64,000 bases of DNA, taken from the NCBI GenBank assembly GCA_945862985.1, contig CAMAZF010000004.1, positions 39,122-103,121 of the forward strand. The letters run 5' to 3'. Made by a program: the position numbers and the translations under genes. Below the pieces are notes generated by a model. It was not told where the DNA came from. It made no database searches and worked only from the letters and a program-made list of their open reading frames with translations. Shown here piece by piece: positions 19,564 to 27,123 of this stretch. Position 1 is the stretch's first letter. The number at the start of each line of letters is the position of its first letter. Source of the DNA: Bordetella parapertussis. GTDB taxonomy: Bacteria; Pseudomonadota; Gammaproteobacteria; Burkholderiales; Burkholderiaceae_A.

Positions 19564-20486
19564 GATTCCGACCCTTTTGAAAAGCCCATCCAAAGACCGA
19601 AAGATCGCGGGATGAGTCGAAACATATCGGCCCGGGAAAGGCGAGGTGAGGCGGTCCAGGGGACCAGAGGAGAGGCCATCACCCGCTGTGCGATGGCACG
19701 CCCGCCCTCGATTGTCAGTGAAATTTCAAGGGAGAGCCGGTTGCGGCCGGCCAGCCGTGACCGGCGGATGAGGGCTGGCAGATGTTGCGCGGAGTCGAGC
19801 AGCTCCAGCCCCCGGCGCGCCAGCACGCGAGTCATTCCAGCCTGCTGCTCAGGGCTGAGCAACTCGGTGCTTTCGAGGCTTCTCAGATCCGTGTTCCAAG
19901 ACCAGGATTCTGGCCAAAGCACCCGAGGCAGCGTGGGTCGATGTCGGCCCAGATCCTGACCAAAATCCTGCGCAAAATTCACCAGCTGAAGGCCAGAGCA
20001 CACGGCATCACTGGCTGTCTCCATGGCAGAGATGGACGAGGGACTCTCATGGGGCAAGCCCGCAAAACCAAGGACCAGCCGGCCAACTGGGTTGGCCGAT
20101 TGTGCGCAGTACCGAGACAATGCGGGCCAATCATCGAAGGGTTCAAAGCGCGCGTCATAGCAGAAGGCATTCAACAGGTCTTGGGCCGGCTGCGATGGCA
20201 GTCCAGCAGATCGGCAGGCCGCCGCCAATGCGGCGCCAATCTGACTGAGGGGGGTAAGCGCCTCCGAGGGCTGGAGAGAGAGCCCTGAGCGAAGGTCTGC
20301 GAGTGCTTCAAGGCGGCTGGCGGCTGGCGCGTGTCCCTCGTCAGCCAGGTCGTCTCCCGTTCTGGCAAATGTGTAGAGCGCCAGCACGGGGCGTCTCATG
20401 CGCTTGGGCAGTAGCCAAGACGCGACCGGAAAATTCTCGTAGTGATGGCCGCCGTGAAGGGCCTGGCCAAGCCCAGGGTCGTTCAT
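19560..20486 (-). CDS. hpnC: squalene synthase-like HpnC (hydroxysqualene synthase)
   Basis: Second squalene/phytoene-synthase-like protein of the operon, 308 aa; in the known pathway HpnC converts presqualene diphosphate to hydroxysqualene. Recognised by HHYENFPVASWLLPKRMRRP, ALYTFARTGDDLADEG (metal-binding Asp site) and LVNFAQDFGQDLGRHRPTLP. The frame stays open far upstream through the tRNA-Leu gene, but that part is not protein. Realistic starts are ATG 20486 (MNDPGLGQ) or ATG 20495 (MHSMNDPG). A minus-strand TACAAT at 20499-20494 favours 20486 with an almost leaderless message; neither start has a Shine-Dalgarno. First gene of hpnCDE. Confidence 0.9.
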   Translation of the reverse strand: MNDPGLGQALHGGHHYENFPVASWLLPKRMRRPVLALYTFARTGDDLADEGHAPAASRLEALADLRSGLSLQPSEALTPLSQIGAALAAACRSAGLPSQPAQDLLNAFCYDARFEPFDDWPALSRYCAQSANPVGRLVLGFAGLPHESPSSISAMETASDAVCSGLQLVNFAQDFGQDLGRHRPTLPRVLWPESWSWNTDLRSLESTELLSPEQQAGMTRVLARRGLELLDSAQHLPALIRRSRLAGRNRLSLEISLTIEGGRAIAQRVMASPLVPWTASPRLSRADMFRLIPRSFGLWMGFSKGSES

Positions 20487-20529
20487 GGAGTGCATTGTAG
20501 GGCCCGCGGGGGAGGGGGACGCCATTCGA

Positions 20530-20535
20530 TACAAT
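20530..20535 (+). promoter_or_regulatory. putative -10 box for tRNA-Leu/tig transcript
   Basis: TACAAT on the plus strand, 40 bp before the mature tRNA-Leu. The predicted transcript would start near 20541. No convincing -35 is seen. A perfect 12-bp palindrome CCGGACGTCCGG at 20549-20560 would fall in the short 5' leader. On the minus strand another TACAAT (20499-20494) points the other way toward hpnC. Confidence 0.45.
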
Positions 20536-20575
20536 GGGAACCTGAGTCCCGGACGTCCGGTTTTATTGAACACAC

Positions 20576-20660
20576 GCGAAGGTGGCGAAATTGGTAGACG
20601 CACCAGGTTTAGGTCCTGACGCCGCAAGGTGTGCGGGTTCGAGTCCCGCCCTTCGCACCA
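20576..20660 (+). tRNA. tRNA-Leu (anticodon UAG)
   Basis: 85-nt class II tRNA with encoded CCA. The acceptor stem GCGAAGG (20576-20582) pairs with CCTTCGC (20650-20656); discriminator A, then CCA. The anticodon loop TTTAGGT between CAGG and CCTG gives anticodon TAG, reading CUN leucine codons. The long variable arm is GACGCCGCAAGGTGT-like and the T loop contains GGTTCGAGTC. tig starts 24 bp after the CCA, so the tRNA and tig probably share a primary transcript. Confidence 0.95.
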
Positions 20661-20670
20661 CCGAAAGAAA

Positions 20671-20688
20671 ATGTCGTCACTCCTATGA
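20671..20688 (+). other. possible five-codon upstream ORF before tig
   Basis: ATG at 20671 encodes M-S-S-L-L and stops at a TGA (20686-20688) that overlaps the tig ATG (20685) as ATGA. Purine-rich GAAAGAAA lies just before it, whereas tig itself has no clear Shine-Dalgarno in its own upstream bases. This could couple re-initiation to tig. No protein-level evidence exists; it is reported only because of the exact overlap. Confidence 0.25.
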
Positions 20689-22016
20689 CAGCAGAATCTA
20701 ATTCCAATCTCACGGTTGCAGCTTCCAGCCTGCAGCGAATCATTCCTCTGACGGTTCAACTTGACGCCGTGGAGGTCATTGCGCAGCGCAAGCTCCAGAA
20801 AATGGGTAAGACCATGAAGATGCCGGGCTTTCGGCCTGGAAAGGTTCCGCTCAAGGTGGTCCAGCAGACTTACGGCGCGCAGGCCCAGTCTGAGGCCATC
20901 GGTGACGCGGTCAGCGATGCCTACGCAGAGGCCATCATGGCCCAGAACCTCCGCCCGGCCGGCCCCCCGGAGGTCCGTCCCGTTGAAGGTGCAAACACAG
21001 ATCCCGCGGCCACCAGCCTGCAGTTCGAGGCGGTGATCGAGCTCTATCCTGAAGTGCCCGTCCCCGATCGCGCATCTCTCTCCATTCGTAAGTGGGTGTG
21101 CGCCGTGCAGGCGTCTGATGTGGACCAGACGCTCGATACGCTGCGCAAGCAGCGCGTGACCTATGAGACCGTCTCGCGGGCGGCCCAGGCCGATGACCAG
21201 TTGCGCGTGGACTTCGCTGGCACCCTCGATGGGGTGGCTTTTGAGGGAGGCACCGCAAAGGATTTTCGTTTCATTGTTCAGGCCGGACAGATGCTGCCGG
21301 AGTTTGATTCAGCAGTCGTTGGCATGCAGGCTGGCGAATCTAAAACCTTTCCCTTGGATTTCCCTGCAGACTACAGGGCCAAGGAGCTCGCCGGTAAGAC
21401 TGGTGAGTTCACAGTCACCGTGCACGAAGTGATGGAGCCGAAGCTGCCGGAGCTCGACGATGCACTGGCCCAGGCTTTTGGTATCCAGGAAGGCGGGTTG
21501 GAGAAGCTTCGCGCCGATGTCCAGAAAAATCTGGAGCGCGAAGTCTCAGGTCGCTGCAAGTCCAAGACCAAGCAGGCTGTGATGGATGCGTTGCTTGCCA
21601 CCGCATCCTTCGATGTGCCCAAGGCGCTGGTTCAGAGTGAGGCTCAGCGGCTGGCAGATCAGATGCGCCAGGACATGGCCTCCCGAGGCATGAACGTGAA
21701 GGATGCGCCCATTCCCATCGAGCTTTTCACAGAACAGGCCACCAAGCGGGTGCGTCTGGGCTTGCTCGTCGGAGAAGTCGTTCGCAGTCAGTCCCTCCAT
21801 GCTTCCGAAGATCAGGTCCATGCGCTTCTGGCCGAAATGGCCGAGTCTTATGAGAAGCCCGAGGAGTTTGTGCGTTGGACGATGTCCAATCCGGAGCGTC
21901 GTGCCGAGGCTGAGGCCGTGGTCATCGAAGACAACGTGGTGAGCTGGGCGCTTGAACTTGCTCAGGTGGAAGCGGTCTCCATTTCTGTGGAAGACCTCAT
22001 GAAAGAGGCTGCGTAG
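20685..22016 (+). CDS. tig: trigger factor
   Basis: Ribosome-associated chaperone and prolyl isomerase, 443 aa, that meets nascent chains at the exit tunnel. N-terminal ribosome-binding domain with the signature GFRPGKVPLKVVQQTYG (E. coli GFRKGKVP), an FKBP-type domain (DQLRVDFAGTLDGVAFEGG, MLPEFDSAVVGMQAGESKTF), and a helical C-terminal domain. Start ATG 20685 (MTAESNSNLTV); the longer frame from 20631 runs through the tRNA end and is rejected. It heads the tig-clpP-clpX run, with clpP starting 3 bp after its stop. Confidence 0.97.
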   Translation: MTAESNSNLTVAASSLQRIIPLTVQLDAVEVIAQRKLQKMGKTMKMPGFRPGKVPLKVVQQTYGAQAQSEAIGDAVSDAYAEAIMAQNLRPAGPPEVRPVEGANTDPAATSLQFEAVIELYPEVPVPDRASLSIRKWVCAVQASDVDQTLDTLRKQRVTYETVSRAAQADDQLRVDFAGTLDGVAFEGGTAKDFRFIVQAGQMLPEFDSAVVGMQAGESKTFPLDFPADYRAKELAGKTGEFTVTVHEVMEPKLPELDDALAQAFGIQEGGLEKLRADVQKNLEREVSGRCKSKTKQAVMDALLATASFDVPKALVQSEAQRLADQMRQDMASRGMNVKDAPIPIELFTEQATKRVRLGLLVGEVVRSQSLHASEDQVHALLAEMAESYEKPEEFVRWTMSNPERRAEAEAVVIEDNVVSWALELAQVEAVSISVEDLMKEAA

Positions 22017-22019
22017 TCG

Positions 22020-22673
22020 ATGATCATTGAAAACACCATGCGCGTGCCGCATCAAGGAGATCGTTCAGTGGAAGAGATTCGAGGTCTGGGCCTGGTTCCC
22101 ATGGTCATTGAGCAGTCCGGTCGCGGGGAGCGTGCCTACGACATCTACTCCCGTCTCCTCAAAGAGCGTGTGGTGTTTCTGGTGGGACCGGTGAATGACC
22201 AGTCGGCCAATTTGGTCATTGCTCAGCTGCTCTTTCTCGAGTCGGAGAACCCAGACAAGGACGTGTCGCTCTACATCAACTCTCCCGGAGGGTCTGTGTC
22301 TGCTGGTCTCGCCATCTACGACACCATGCAGTTCATCAAGCCCGCGGTGAGTACGCTCTGCATGGGCATTGCGGCCAGCATGGGTGCTTTCTTGTTGGCG
22401 GCGGGTGAGAAAGGCAAGCGCTTTGCGCTGCCGAACTCTCGCGTCATGATCCATCAGCCCCTTGGCGGCGTGCAAGGCCAGGCGAGCGACATTGAAATTC
22501 ACGCGCGCGAAATCCTCTCGCTTCGGGATCGCCTCAATACCATTCTCGCGGAACGGACAGGCCAGAGCCTGGAGACCATTGCGAGAGACACCGACCGGGA
22601 CAACTTCATGAGCGCAGACGATGCGCTACAGTACGGACTTGTGGACCGTGTCATGAGTTCACGCGAGGCCTGA
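22020..22673 (+). CDS. clpP: ATP-dependent Clp protease proteolytic subunit
   Basis: Serine peptidase forming the tetradecameric ClpP chamber that degrades substrates fed by ClpX or ClpA. 217 aa. Catalytic Ser 120 in GIAASMGAF, His 145 in [10 protein letters not shown], and Asp in the ARDTDRD segment, all in standard spacing. The oxyanion-strand motif [17 protein letters not shown] is present. A short N-terminal stretch before VPMVIEQ is probably processed. It lies between tig (3 bp) and clpX (10 bp). Confidence 0.97.
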   Translation: MIIENTMRVPHQGDRSVEEIRGLGLVPMVIEQSGRGERAYDIYSRLLKERVVFLVGPVNDQSANLVIAQLLFLESENPDKDVSLYINSPGGSVSAGLAIYDTMQFIKPAVSTLCMGIAASMGAFLLAAGEKGKRFALPNSRVMIHQPLGGVQGQASDIEIHAREILSLRDRLNTILAERTGQSLETIARDTDRDNFMSADDALQYGLVDRVMSSREA

Positions 22674-22683
22674 AGGGGGCTTT

Positions 22684-23955
22684 ATGGCAGATAAAAAAGG
22701 CTCGAGCGAAAAGCTGCTCTATTGCTCTTTCTGTGGCAAGAGTCAGCATGAGGTCAAAAAGCTTATCGCTGGACCGTCGGTGTTTATCTGCGACGAGTGC
22801 ATCGACCTCTGCAACGACATCATTCGCGATGAACAGGCTGCTGCACCTGACGCTGAATCCGCCAAGGGCGGGCTTCCCACCCCGGCTGAGATTGCCTCCA
22901 TTTTGGACCAGTACGTGGTGGGTCAGATGCGTGCCAAGAAGACTTTGGCCGTGGCCGTCTACAACCACTACAAACGCCTTCGCAGTAGCTCGAAGCCCCA
23001 AGAGGTTGAGCTCGCCAAGAGCAATATTCTGCTGATTGGACCCACGGGTTCTGGCAAGACCCTCCTGGCCCAGACCCTCGCTCGCCTCTTGAACGTGCCT
23101 TTTGTGATTGCCGATGCCACCACCCTGACAGAGGCCGGCTACGTGGGTGAGGATGTTGAGAACATCATTCAAAAGCTTCTTCAGAACTGCAATTACGAGG
23201 TTGAGCGAGCCCAGCACGGGATTGTCTACATCGACGAAATCGACAAGATTTCTCGTAAGTCCGATAACCCGTCGATCACCCGAGACGTCTCAGGTGAGGG
23301 GGTTCAGCAGGCGTTGCTCAAGCTGATCGAGGGCACCGTGGCCTCGGTTCCTCCGCAGGGCGGGCGAAAGCACCCCAACCAGGATTTCGTTCAAATCGAC
23401 ACCACGAATATTCTCTTCATCTGTGGTGGTGCCTTTGATGGTCTTGAAAAGGTCATTCGCGACCGAACAGAGCGCACATCCATCGGCTTTGGTGCCGAGG
23501 TCCGTTCGGCCCGGGAGCGCAAGCTGAGCCAGGTGTTCCAGGAGGCAGAGCCCGAAGACTTGATTAAATTTGGCCTGATTCCTGAGCTCGTGGGACGCCT
23601 GCCCGTGGTGGCCACCCTGGATGAGCTGGATGAGGTTGCACTCATCGAGATTCTCACGGGTCCGAAGAATGCGCTCGTCAAGCAGTATCAGGCGTTGCTG
23701 GATATGGAAGGCGTTGAGCTCGAGATTCGTCCCGCTGCGCTCAAAGCCATTGCCGAGAAGGCCATCAAGCGCCGAACTGGCGCTCGCGGTCTGCGCTCTA
23801 TTCTCGAGCAGGTGCTGCTCGACACCATGTATGACCTACCCAGTCAGAAGGATGTGTCCAAGGTGGTGGTGGATGAGCCCACTGTCACTGGCGAGGGAAA
23901 GCCCTTGTTGGTGTACCAAGATAACCCCAAGGTTGCAGGCAGTAAGCACGCCTAA
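22684..23955 (+). CDS. clpX: ATP-dependent Clp protease ATP-binding subunit ClpX
   Basis: AAA+ unfoldase, 423 aa, that recognises tagged substrates and feeds ClpP. N-terminal zinc-binding domain with [14 protein letters not shown] and [11 protein letters not shown] (four Cys), Walker [16 protein letters not shown], Walker [11 protein letters not shown], and the ClpP-docking IGF loop in TSIGFGAEV. The pore-1 region [12 protein letters not shown] is intact. ATG 22684 with AGGGGGC ribosome site. Co-transcribed with clpP; lon follows after 62 bp carrying its own heat-shock-type promoter. Confidence 0.97.
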   Translation: MADKKGSSEKLLYCSFCGKSQHEVKKLIAGPSVFICDECIDLCNDIIRDEQAAAPDAESAKGGLPTPAEIASILDQYVVGQMRAKKTLAVAVYNHYKRLRSSSKPQEVELAKSNILLIGPTGSGKTLLAQTLARLLNVPFVIADATTLTEAGYVGEDVENIIQKLLQNCNYEVERAQHGIVYIDEIDKISRKSDNPSITRDVSGEGVQQALLKLIEGTVASVPPQGGRKHPNQDFVQIDTTNILFICGGAFDGLEKVIRDRTERTSIGFGAEVRSARERKLSQVFQEAEPEDLIKFGLIPELVGRLPVVATLDELDEVALIEILTGPKNALVKQYQALLDMEGVELEIRPAALKAIAEKAIKRRTGARGLRSILEQVLLDTMYDLPSQKDVSKVVVDEPTVTGEGKPLLVYQDNPKVAGSKHA

Positions 23956-23957
23956 GG

Positions 23958-23985
23958 CTTGAAGTTCCGCGGATCGCCCCCACTG
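23958..23985 (+). promoter_or_regulatory. sigma-32 (RpoH) type promoter of lon
   Basis: CTTGAAG at 23958-23964, a 13-base spacer, then CCCCACTG at 23978-23985. The E. coli sigma-32 consensus is CTTGAAA with 11-16 bases and CCCCATnT, so the -35 differs at one base and the -10 keeps CCCCA. It lies 33 bp before the lon start. lon is a classic heat-shock gene, which supports the assignment. The call rests on sequence match only. Confidence 0.6.
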
Positions 23986-24017
23986 TAGAGGGCATCTGAA
24001 AGAAAGAGAGACTGGTG

Positions 24018-26438
24018 ATGTCAAAGACTGAACTTCTGCCCTCCGAGCCCACCGTTCTGCCCATGCTTCCCCTGCGGGATGTGGTTGTGTTCCCGCACAT
24101 GGTCATTCCCCTGTTTGTCGGACGTCCCAAATCCATTAAGGCCATGGAACGTGCCATGGAGTCGGGTAGTCATGTCCTCTTAGCCGCCCAGAAAAGTCCC
24201 ACACAGGACGATCCGTCTGCCAAAGACATTTATGAAATCGGCTGTCTGGCGAGCATTCTTCAAATGCTCAAGCTTCCTGATGGCACCGTGAAGGTGTTGG
24301 TGGAAGGGACGCAGCGGGCGCGATTGGCCGATCTACAAGACAACGGTCAGCACCTCGTTTGCGAGTGCACCCCGTTGCAACTCGAAGAGCGTGATGGGCC
24401 TGAGAGCGAGGCGATGCGCCGTACGCTGCTCACGCAGTTTGACCAGTTCGTCAAGCTCAACAAAAAGATTCCAGCTGAGATCCTGAACTCTCTGATGAGT
24501 ATCGAGGAGCCGGGGCGCCTGGCAGATACGATCGCCGCGCATCTGCCCATGAAGCTCGAAGAGAAACAGGCGGTTCTGGAGACGCTCTCCGTGCTTGAGC
24601 GCCTCGAGAAGCTTCTCACGCAGATCGAAACGGAGCTCGACATTCTCCAGGTAGAGAAGCGCATTCGCGGCCGTGTGAAGCGTCAGATGGAGAAGAGCCA
24701 GCGCGAGTACTACCTCAACGAGCAGGTGAAGGCCATTCAGAAAGAGCTCGGTGAGGGTGAGGACAGCGAGCTGGATGAGCTTGACAAAAAGATCAAGGCT
24801 GCCCGAATGCCCAAGGAGGCACGGGACAAGGCGCAGGCCGAACTCAAGAAGCTCAAGATGATGTCACCCATGTCGGCAGAGGCAACCGTGGTGAGAAACT
24901 ACATCGACACCCTGGTGGGGCTGCCCTGGAAGAAGAAGAGTAAGGTCAACACCAACCTTCAAACCGCCGAGAAGGTGCTTGAAGAGGAGCACTTCGGACT
25001 AGAAAAGGTGAAGGAGCGCATCCTCGAGGCCTTAGCGGTTCAGCAGCGAGTGGACAAGGTGAAGGCCCCGATTCTCTGTCTGGTCGGTCCTCCTGGAGTG
25101 GGTAAGACCTCCCTCGGGCAATCTATTGCGAGAGCCACCAACCGAAAATTTGTTCGAATGGCTTTGGGTGGCGTTCGGGACGAATCCGAGATTCGCGGTC
25201 ATCGCCGCACGTACATTGGCTCGATGCCTGGAAAGATTCTCACCAGCCTCACCAAGACGGGCGTTCGTAACCCCCTGTTCCTGCTCGACGAGGTCGACAA
25301 GATGGGGATGGATTTCCGTGGAGACCCTGCCAGTGCCTTGCTTGAGGTGCTCGATCCCGAGCAGAACAACAGTTTTACGGATCACTACGTGGAGGTCGAG
25401 TACGACCTCTCCGATGTCATGTTCGTCGCCACCGCAAACTCGCTGAACATCCCTCCGGCGTTGCTTGATCGTATGGAGGTCATTCGACTCTCTGGCTACA
25501 CCGAAGACGAAAAGGTGAGCATTGCTCAGCGTTACCTCTTGCCCAAGCAGCTCAAGCTCACTGGCCTCAAAGAATCAGAGATTTCCGTCTCCGAGGGGGC
25601 TCTGAGAGAGACCATTCGCTCCTACACCCGGGAAGCTGGTGTGCGTGGCCTAGAGCGTGACATCTCCAAGATCTGCCGCAAAGTCACGCGCATGGTGCTG
25701 ACCGGAAAGGCCGAGGGCCAGGTGGAGGTTCGTGACGACAACATCGAGGATTTTCTTGGCGTCAAGCGCTACACCTTTGGTGTCGCGGAGAAGGACGATC
25801 AGGTGGGAGAGGTGACAGGCCTCGCCTGGACTGAGGTAGGCGGTGAGCTGCTGATGATTGAAGCGGCCGTCATGCCAGGAAAAGGAAACATTCAGCGCAC
25901 TGGATCGCTCGGTGATGTGATGAAGGAATCCGTAGAGGCGGCACGAACGGTGGTGCGTTCACGGGCCAAGGCCCTAGGCATTCCTGCCCAGGACTTCGAA
26001 AAGAAGGACCTTCATATTCACGCACCCGAAGGGGCGACACCCAAAGATGGCCCCAGTGCGGGCATTGCAATGACCACTGCAATGGTGTCGGCCATGACCG
26101 GCATTCCCGTCAAGGCATCCGTGGCGATGACCGGAGAAATCACGCTCCGGGGAGAGGTGCTGCAAATCGGGGGTTTGAAGGAGAAGCTGCTGGCCGCTCA
26201 TCGTGGAGGGATCAAGACTGTGTTGATCCCCGAGCAGAATCTGCGCGACCTCGCCGACATTCCTGCGAACGTGAAGAATGCACTCGAGATCATTCCGGTT
26301 CGCTGGATCGACAAGGTATTGGAGCTTGCATTGGCTCGCGCCCCCGTTCCTCTAGCAGATGAAGCGGAGGCCGTGGTTCCTGCGGTGAAGCCCGCAGAGC
26401 CAGAGGCGGACCGTTCCTCCGAGCCCGTGACCCATTAG
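24018..26438 (+). CDS. lon: ATP-dependent protease Lon
   Basis: AAA+ serine protease of 806 aa that removes misfolded and regulatory proteins. N-terminal substrate domain starting [20 protein letters not shown], a coiled-coil linker, AAA+ domain with Walker [14 protein letters not shown] and LLDEVDKMG, and a C-terminal S16 peptidase domain with catalytic Ser in [11 protein letters not shown] and Lys in the [20 protein letters not shown] block. ATG 24018 is preferred over the in-frame GTG 24015 because AAGAGAG sits at better spacing. Preceded by a sigma-32-like promoter and followed by the hupB promoter. Confidence 0.97.
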   Translation: MSKTELLPSEPTVLPMLPLRDVVVFPHMVIPLFVGRPKSIKAMERAMESGSHVLLAAQKSPTQDDPSAKDIYEIGCLASILQMLKLPDGTVKVLVEGTQRARLADLQDNGQHLVCECTPLQLEERDGPESEAMRRTLLTQFDQFVKLNKKIPAEILNSLMSIEEPGRLADTIAAHLPMKLEEKQAVLETLSVLERLEKLLTQIETELDILQVEKRIRGRVKRQMEKSQREYYLNEQVKAIQKELGEGEDSELDELDKKIKAARMPKEARDKAQAELKKLKMMSPMSAEATVVRNYIDTLVGLPWKKKSKVNTNLQTAEKVLEEEHFGLEKVKERILEALAVQQRVDKVKAPILCLVGPPGVGKTSLGQSIARATNRKFVRMALGGVRDESEIRGHRRTYIGSMPGKILTSLTKTGVRNPLFLLDEVDKMGMDFRGDPASALLEVLDPEQNNSFTDHYVEVEYDLSDVMFVATANSLNIPPALLDRMEVIRLSGYTEDEKVSIAQRYLLPKQLKLTGLKESEISVSEGALRETIRSYTREAGVRGLERDISKICRKVTRMVLTGKAEGQVEVRDDNIEDFLGVKRYTFGVAEKDDQVGEVTGLAWTEVGGELLMIEAAVMPGKGNIQRTGSLGDVMKESVEAARTVVRSRAKALGIPAQDFEKKDLHIHAPEGATPKDGPSAGIAMTTAMVSAMTGIPVKASVAMTGEITLRGEVLQIGGLKEKLLAAHRGGIKTVLIPEQNLRDLADIPANVKNALEIIPVRWIDKVLELALARAPVPLADEAEAVVPAVKPAEPEADRSSEPVTH

Positions 26439-26446
26439 CCTTTTGC

Positions 26447-26475
26447 TTGACCTGTTATCTTTCCGAAGGTCTAAT
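26447..26475 (+). promoter_or_regulatory. sigma-70 promoter of hupB
   Basis: TTGACC at 26447-26452, a 17-bp spacer and TCTAAT at 26470-26475. This is the best canonical sigma-70 promoter in the window. Predicted start is near 26482, leaving a leader of about 60 nt that ends in an AAGGA ribosome site before the hupB GTG. The leader contains CCGCG and CGCGG, which could form a weak stem. Confidence 0.7.
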
Positions 26476-26541
26476 GAATTCCCGCGTGAGACAGATTCCG
26501 CGCGGCACCGCCTTCCCGTTTTCTCTCACAAGGAATAAGAA

Positions 26542-26814
26542 GTGAACAAGACAGATCTCATCGAACACATTGCCAAGCAGGCTGATATCTCCAAGGCTGC
26601 GGCTGGCCGCGCATTGGATGCATTGGTCGGCGGTGTCCGCACGACGCTCAAGAAGGGTGGCACCGTCACGCTGGTAGGCTTTGGTACTTTCGCGGTGACC
26701 AAGCGCGCGGCTCGCTCCGGACGGAATCCACGCACCGGAGAAACCATCAAGATCAAGGCTGCGAAGCTCCCTAAGTTTCGTCCAGGCAAGGCTCTGAAGG
26801 ACGCGCTGAACTAA
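26542..26814 (+). CDS. hupB: DNA-binding protein HU-beta
   Basis: Histone-like nucleoid protein of 90 aa. Full HU fold: [18 protein letters not shown] at the N-terminus, VGFGTF in the beta region, the DNA-clasping arm [14 protein letters not shown], and [14 protein letters not shown] at the end. Start is GTG 26542 with AAGGA seven bases upstream. Its placement after lon is conserved from E. coli through the betaproteobacteria. Expressed from its own promoter and closed by a strong intrinsic terminator. Confidence 0.98.
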   Translation: MNKTDLIEHIAKQADISKAAAGRALDALVGGVRTTLKKGGTVTLVGFGTFAVTKRAARSGRNPRTGETIKIKAAKLPKFRPGKALKDALN

Positions 26815-26843
26815 GCATCAGCTCATCTCAGGTCCATTTAAAG

Positions 26844-26873
26844 AAAGCGCGTTTGCTCAACGCGCTTTTTTTA
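26844..26873 (+). terminator. rho-independent terminator after hupB
   Basis: Perfect 10-bp stem AAAGCGCGTT (26844-26853) with AACGCGCTTT (26859-26868), loop TGCTC, running into a T-rich tract to 26872. It lies 29 bp after the hupB stop and isolates hupB from the tRNA genes. The rest of 26815-27123, about 300 bases without a protein gene, holds this terminator, tRNA-Val, tRNA-Asp and their upstream sequence. Confidence 0.9.
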
Positions 26874-26903
26874 TTTACACTCGCGGTCTTTCGTGTAGCG
26901 CTC

Positions 26904-26979
26904 GGGTGCTTAGCTCAGTTGGTAGAGCGGCGCCCTTACAAGGCGTAGGTCGGGAGTTCGAGCCTCTCAGCACCCACCA
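26904..26979 (+). tRNA. tRNA-Val (anticodon UAC)
   Basis: 76-nt tRNA with encoded CCA. The acceptor GGGTGCT pairs with AGCACCC; D arm TAGCTCAGTTGGTAGAGC; anticodon loop CTTACAA gives TAC; T arm with GTTCGAGCC. It lies 31 bp downstream of the hupB terminator. A TTTACA at 26874-26879 could be a -35 element, but no good -10 follows. Confidence 0.97.
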
Positions 26980-27012
26980 CCGCAGCGTCGCGAACGAGTA
27001 GGTTCATTAGGT

Positions 27013-27018
27013 TACAAT
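27013..27018 (+). promoter_or_regulatory. putative -10 box for tRNA-Asp/ppiD
   Basis: TACAAT between tRNA-Val and tRNA-Asp, 16 bp before the mature tRNA-Asp. Predicted start near 27025. No recognisable -35. The hexamer is identical to that before alr and tRNA-Leu. tRNA-Asp may therefore be transcribed both from this site and with tRNA-Val. Confidence 0.4.
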
Positions 27019-27034
27019 TCGAGTTTTACAGCGC

Positions 27035-27111
27035 GGAGCGGTAGTTCAGTCGGTTAGAATACCGGCCTGTCACGCCGGGGGTCGCGGGTTCGAGTCCCGT
27101 CCGCTCCGCCA
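27035..27111 (+). tRNA. tRNA-Asp (anticodon GUC)
   Basis: 77-nt tRNA with encoded CCA. The acceptor GGAGCGG pairs with CCGCTCC, discriminator G; anticodon loop CTGTCAC gives GTC; T arm GCGGGTTCGAGTCCCGT. ppiD begins only 12 bp after the CCA, so the ppiD message is probably released by tRNA 3'-end processing. Confidence 0.97.
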
Positions 27112-27123
27112 CTTTTCCTCTCT

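Noticed and set aside
20549..20564. Intrinsic terminator CCGG-ACGT-CCGG-TTTT
   Set aside because: The stem is only 4 bp, the T tract is 4 long, and no upstream plus-strand gene needs it; more likely part of the tRNA leader.
20487..20759. N-terminal extension of HpnC
   Set aside because: Runs through tRNA-Leu and its promoter; the family sequence begins near HHYENFPVASW.
26880..26903. Promoter directly before tRNA-Val
   Set aside because: TTTACA at 26874 is acceptable as -35 but no credible -10 lies 15-19 bp downstream, so it was not listed as a feature.
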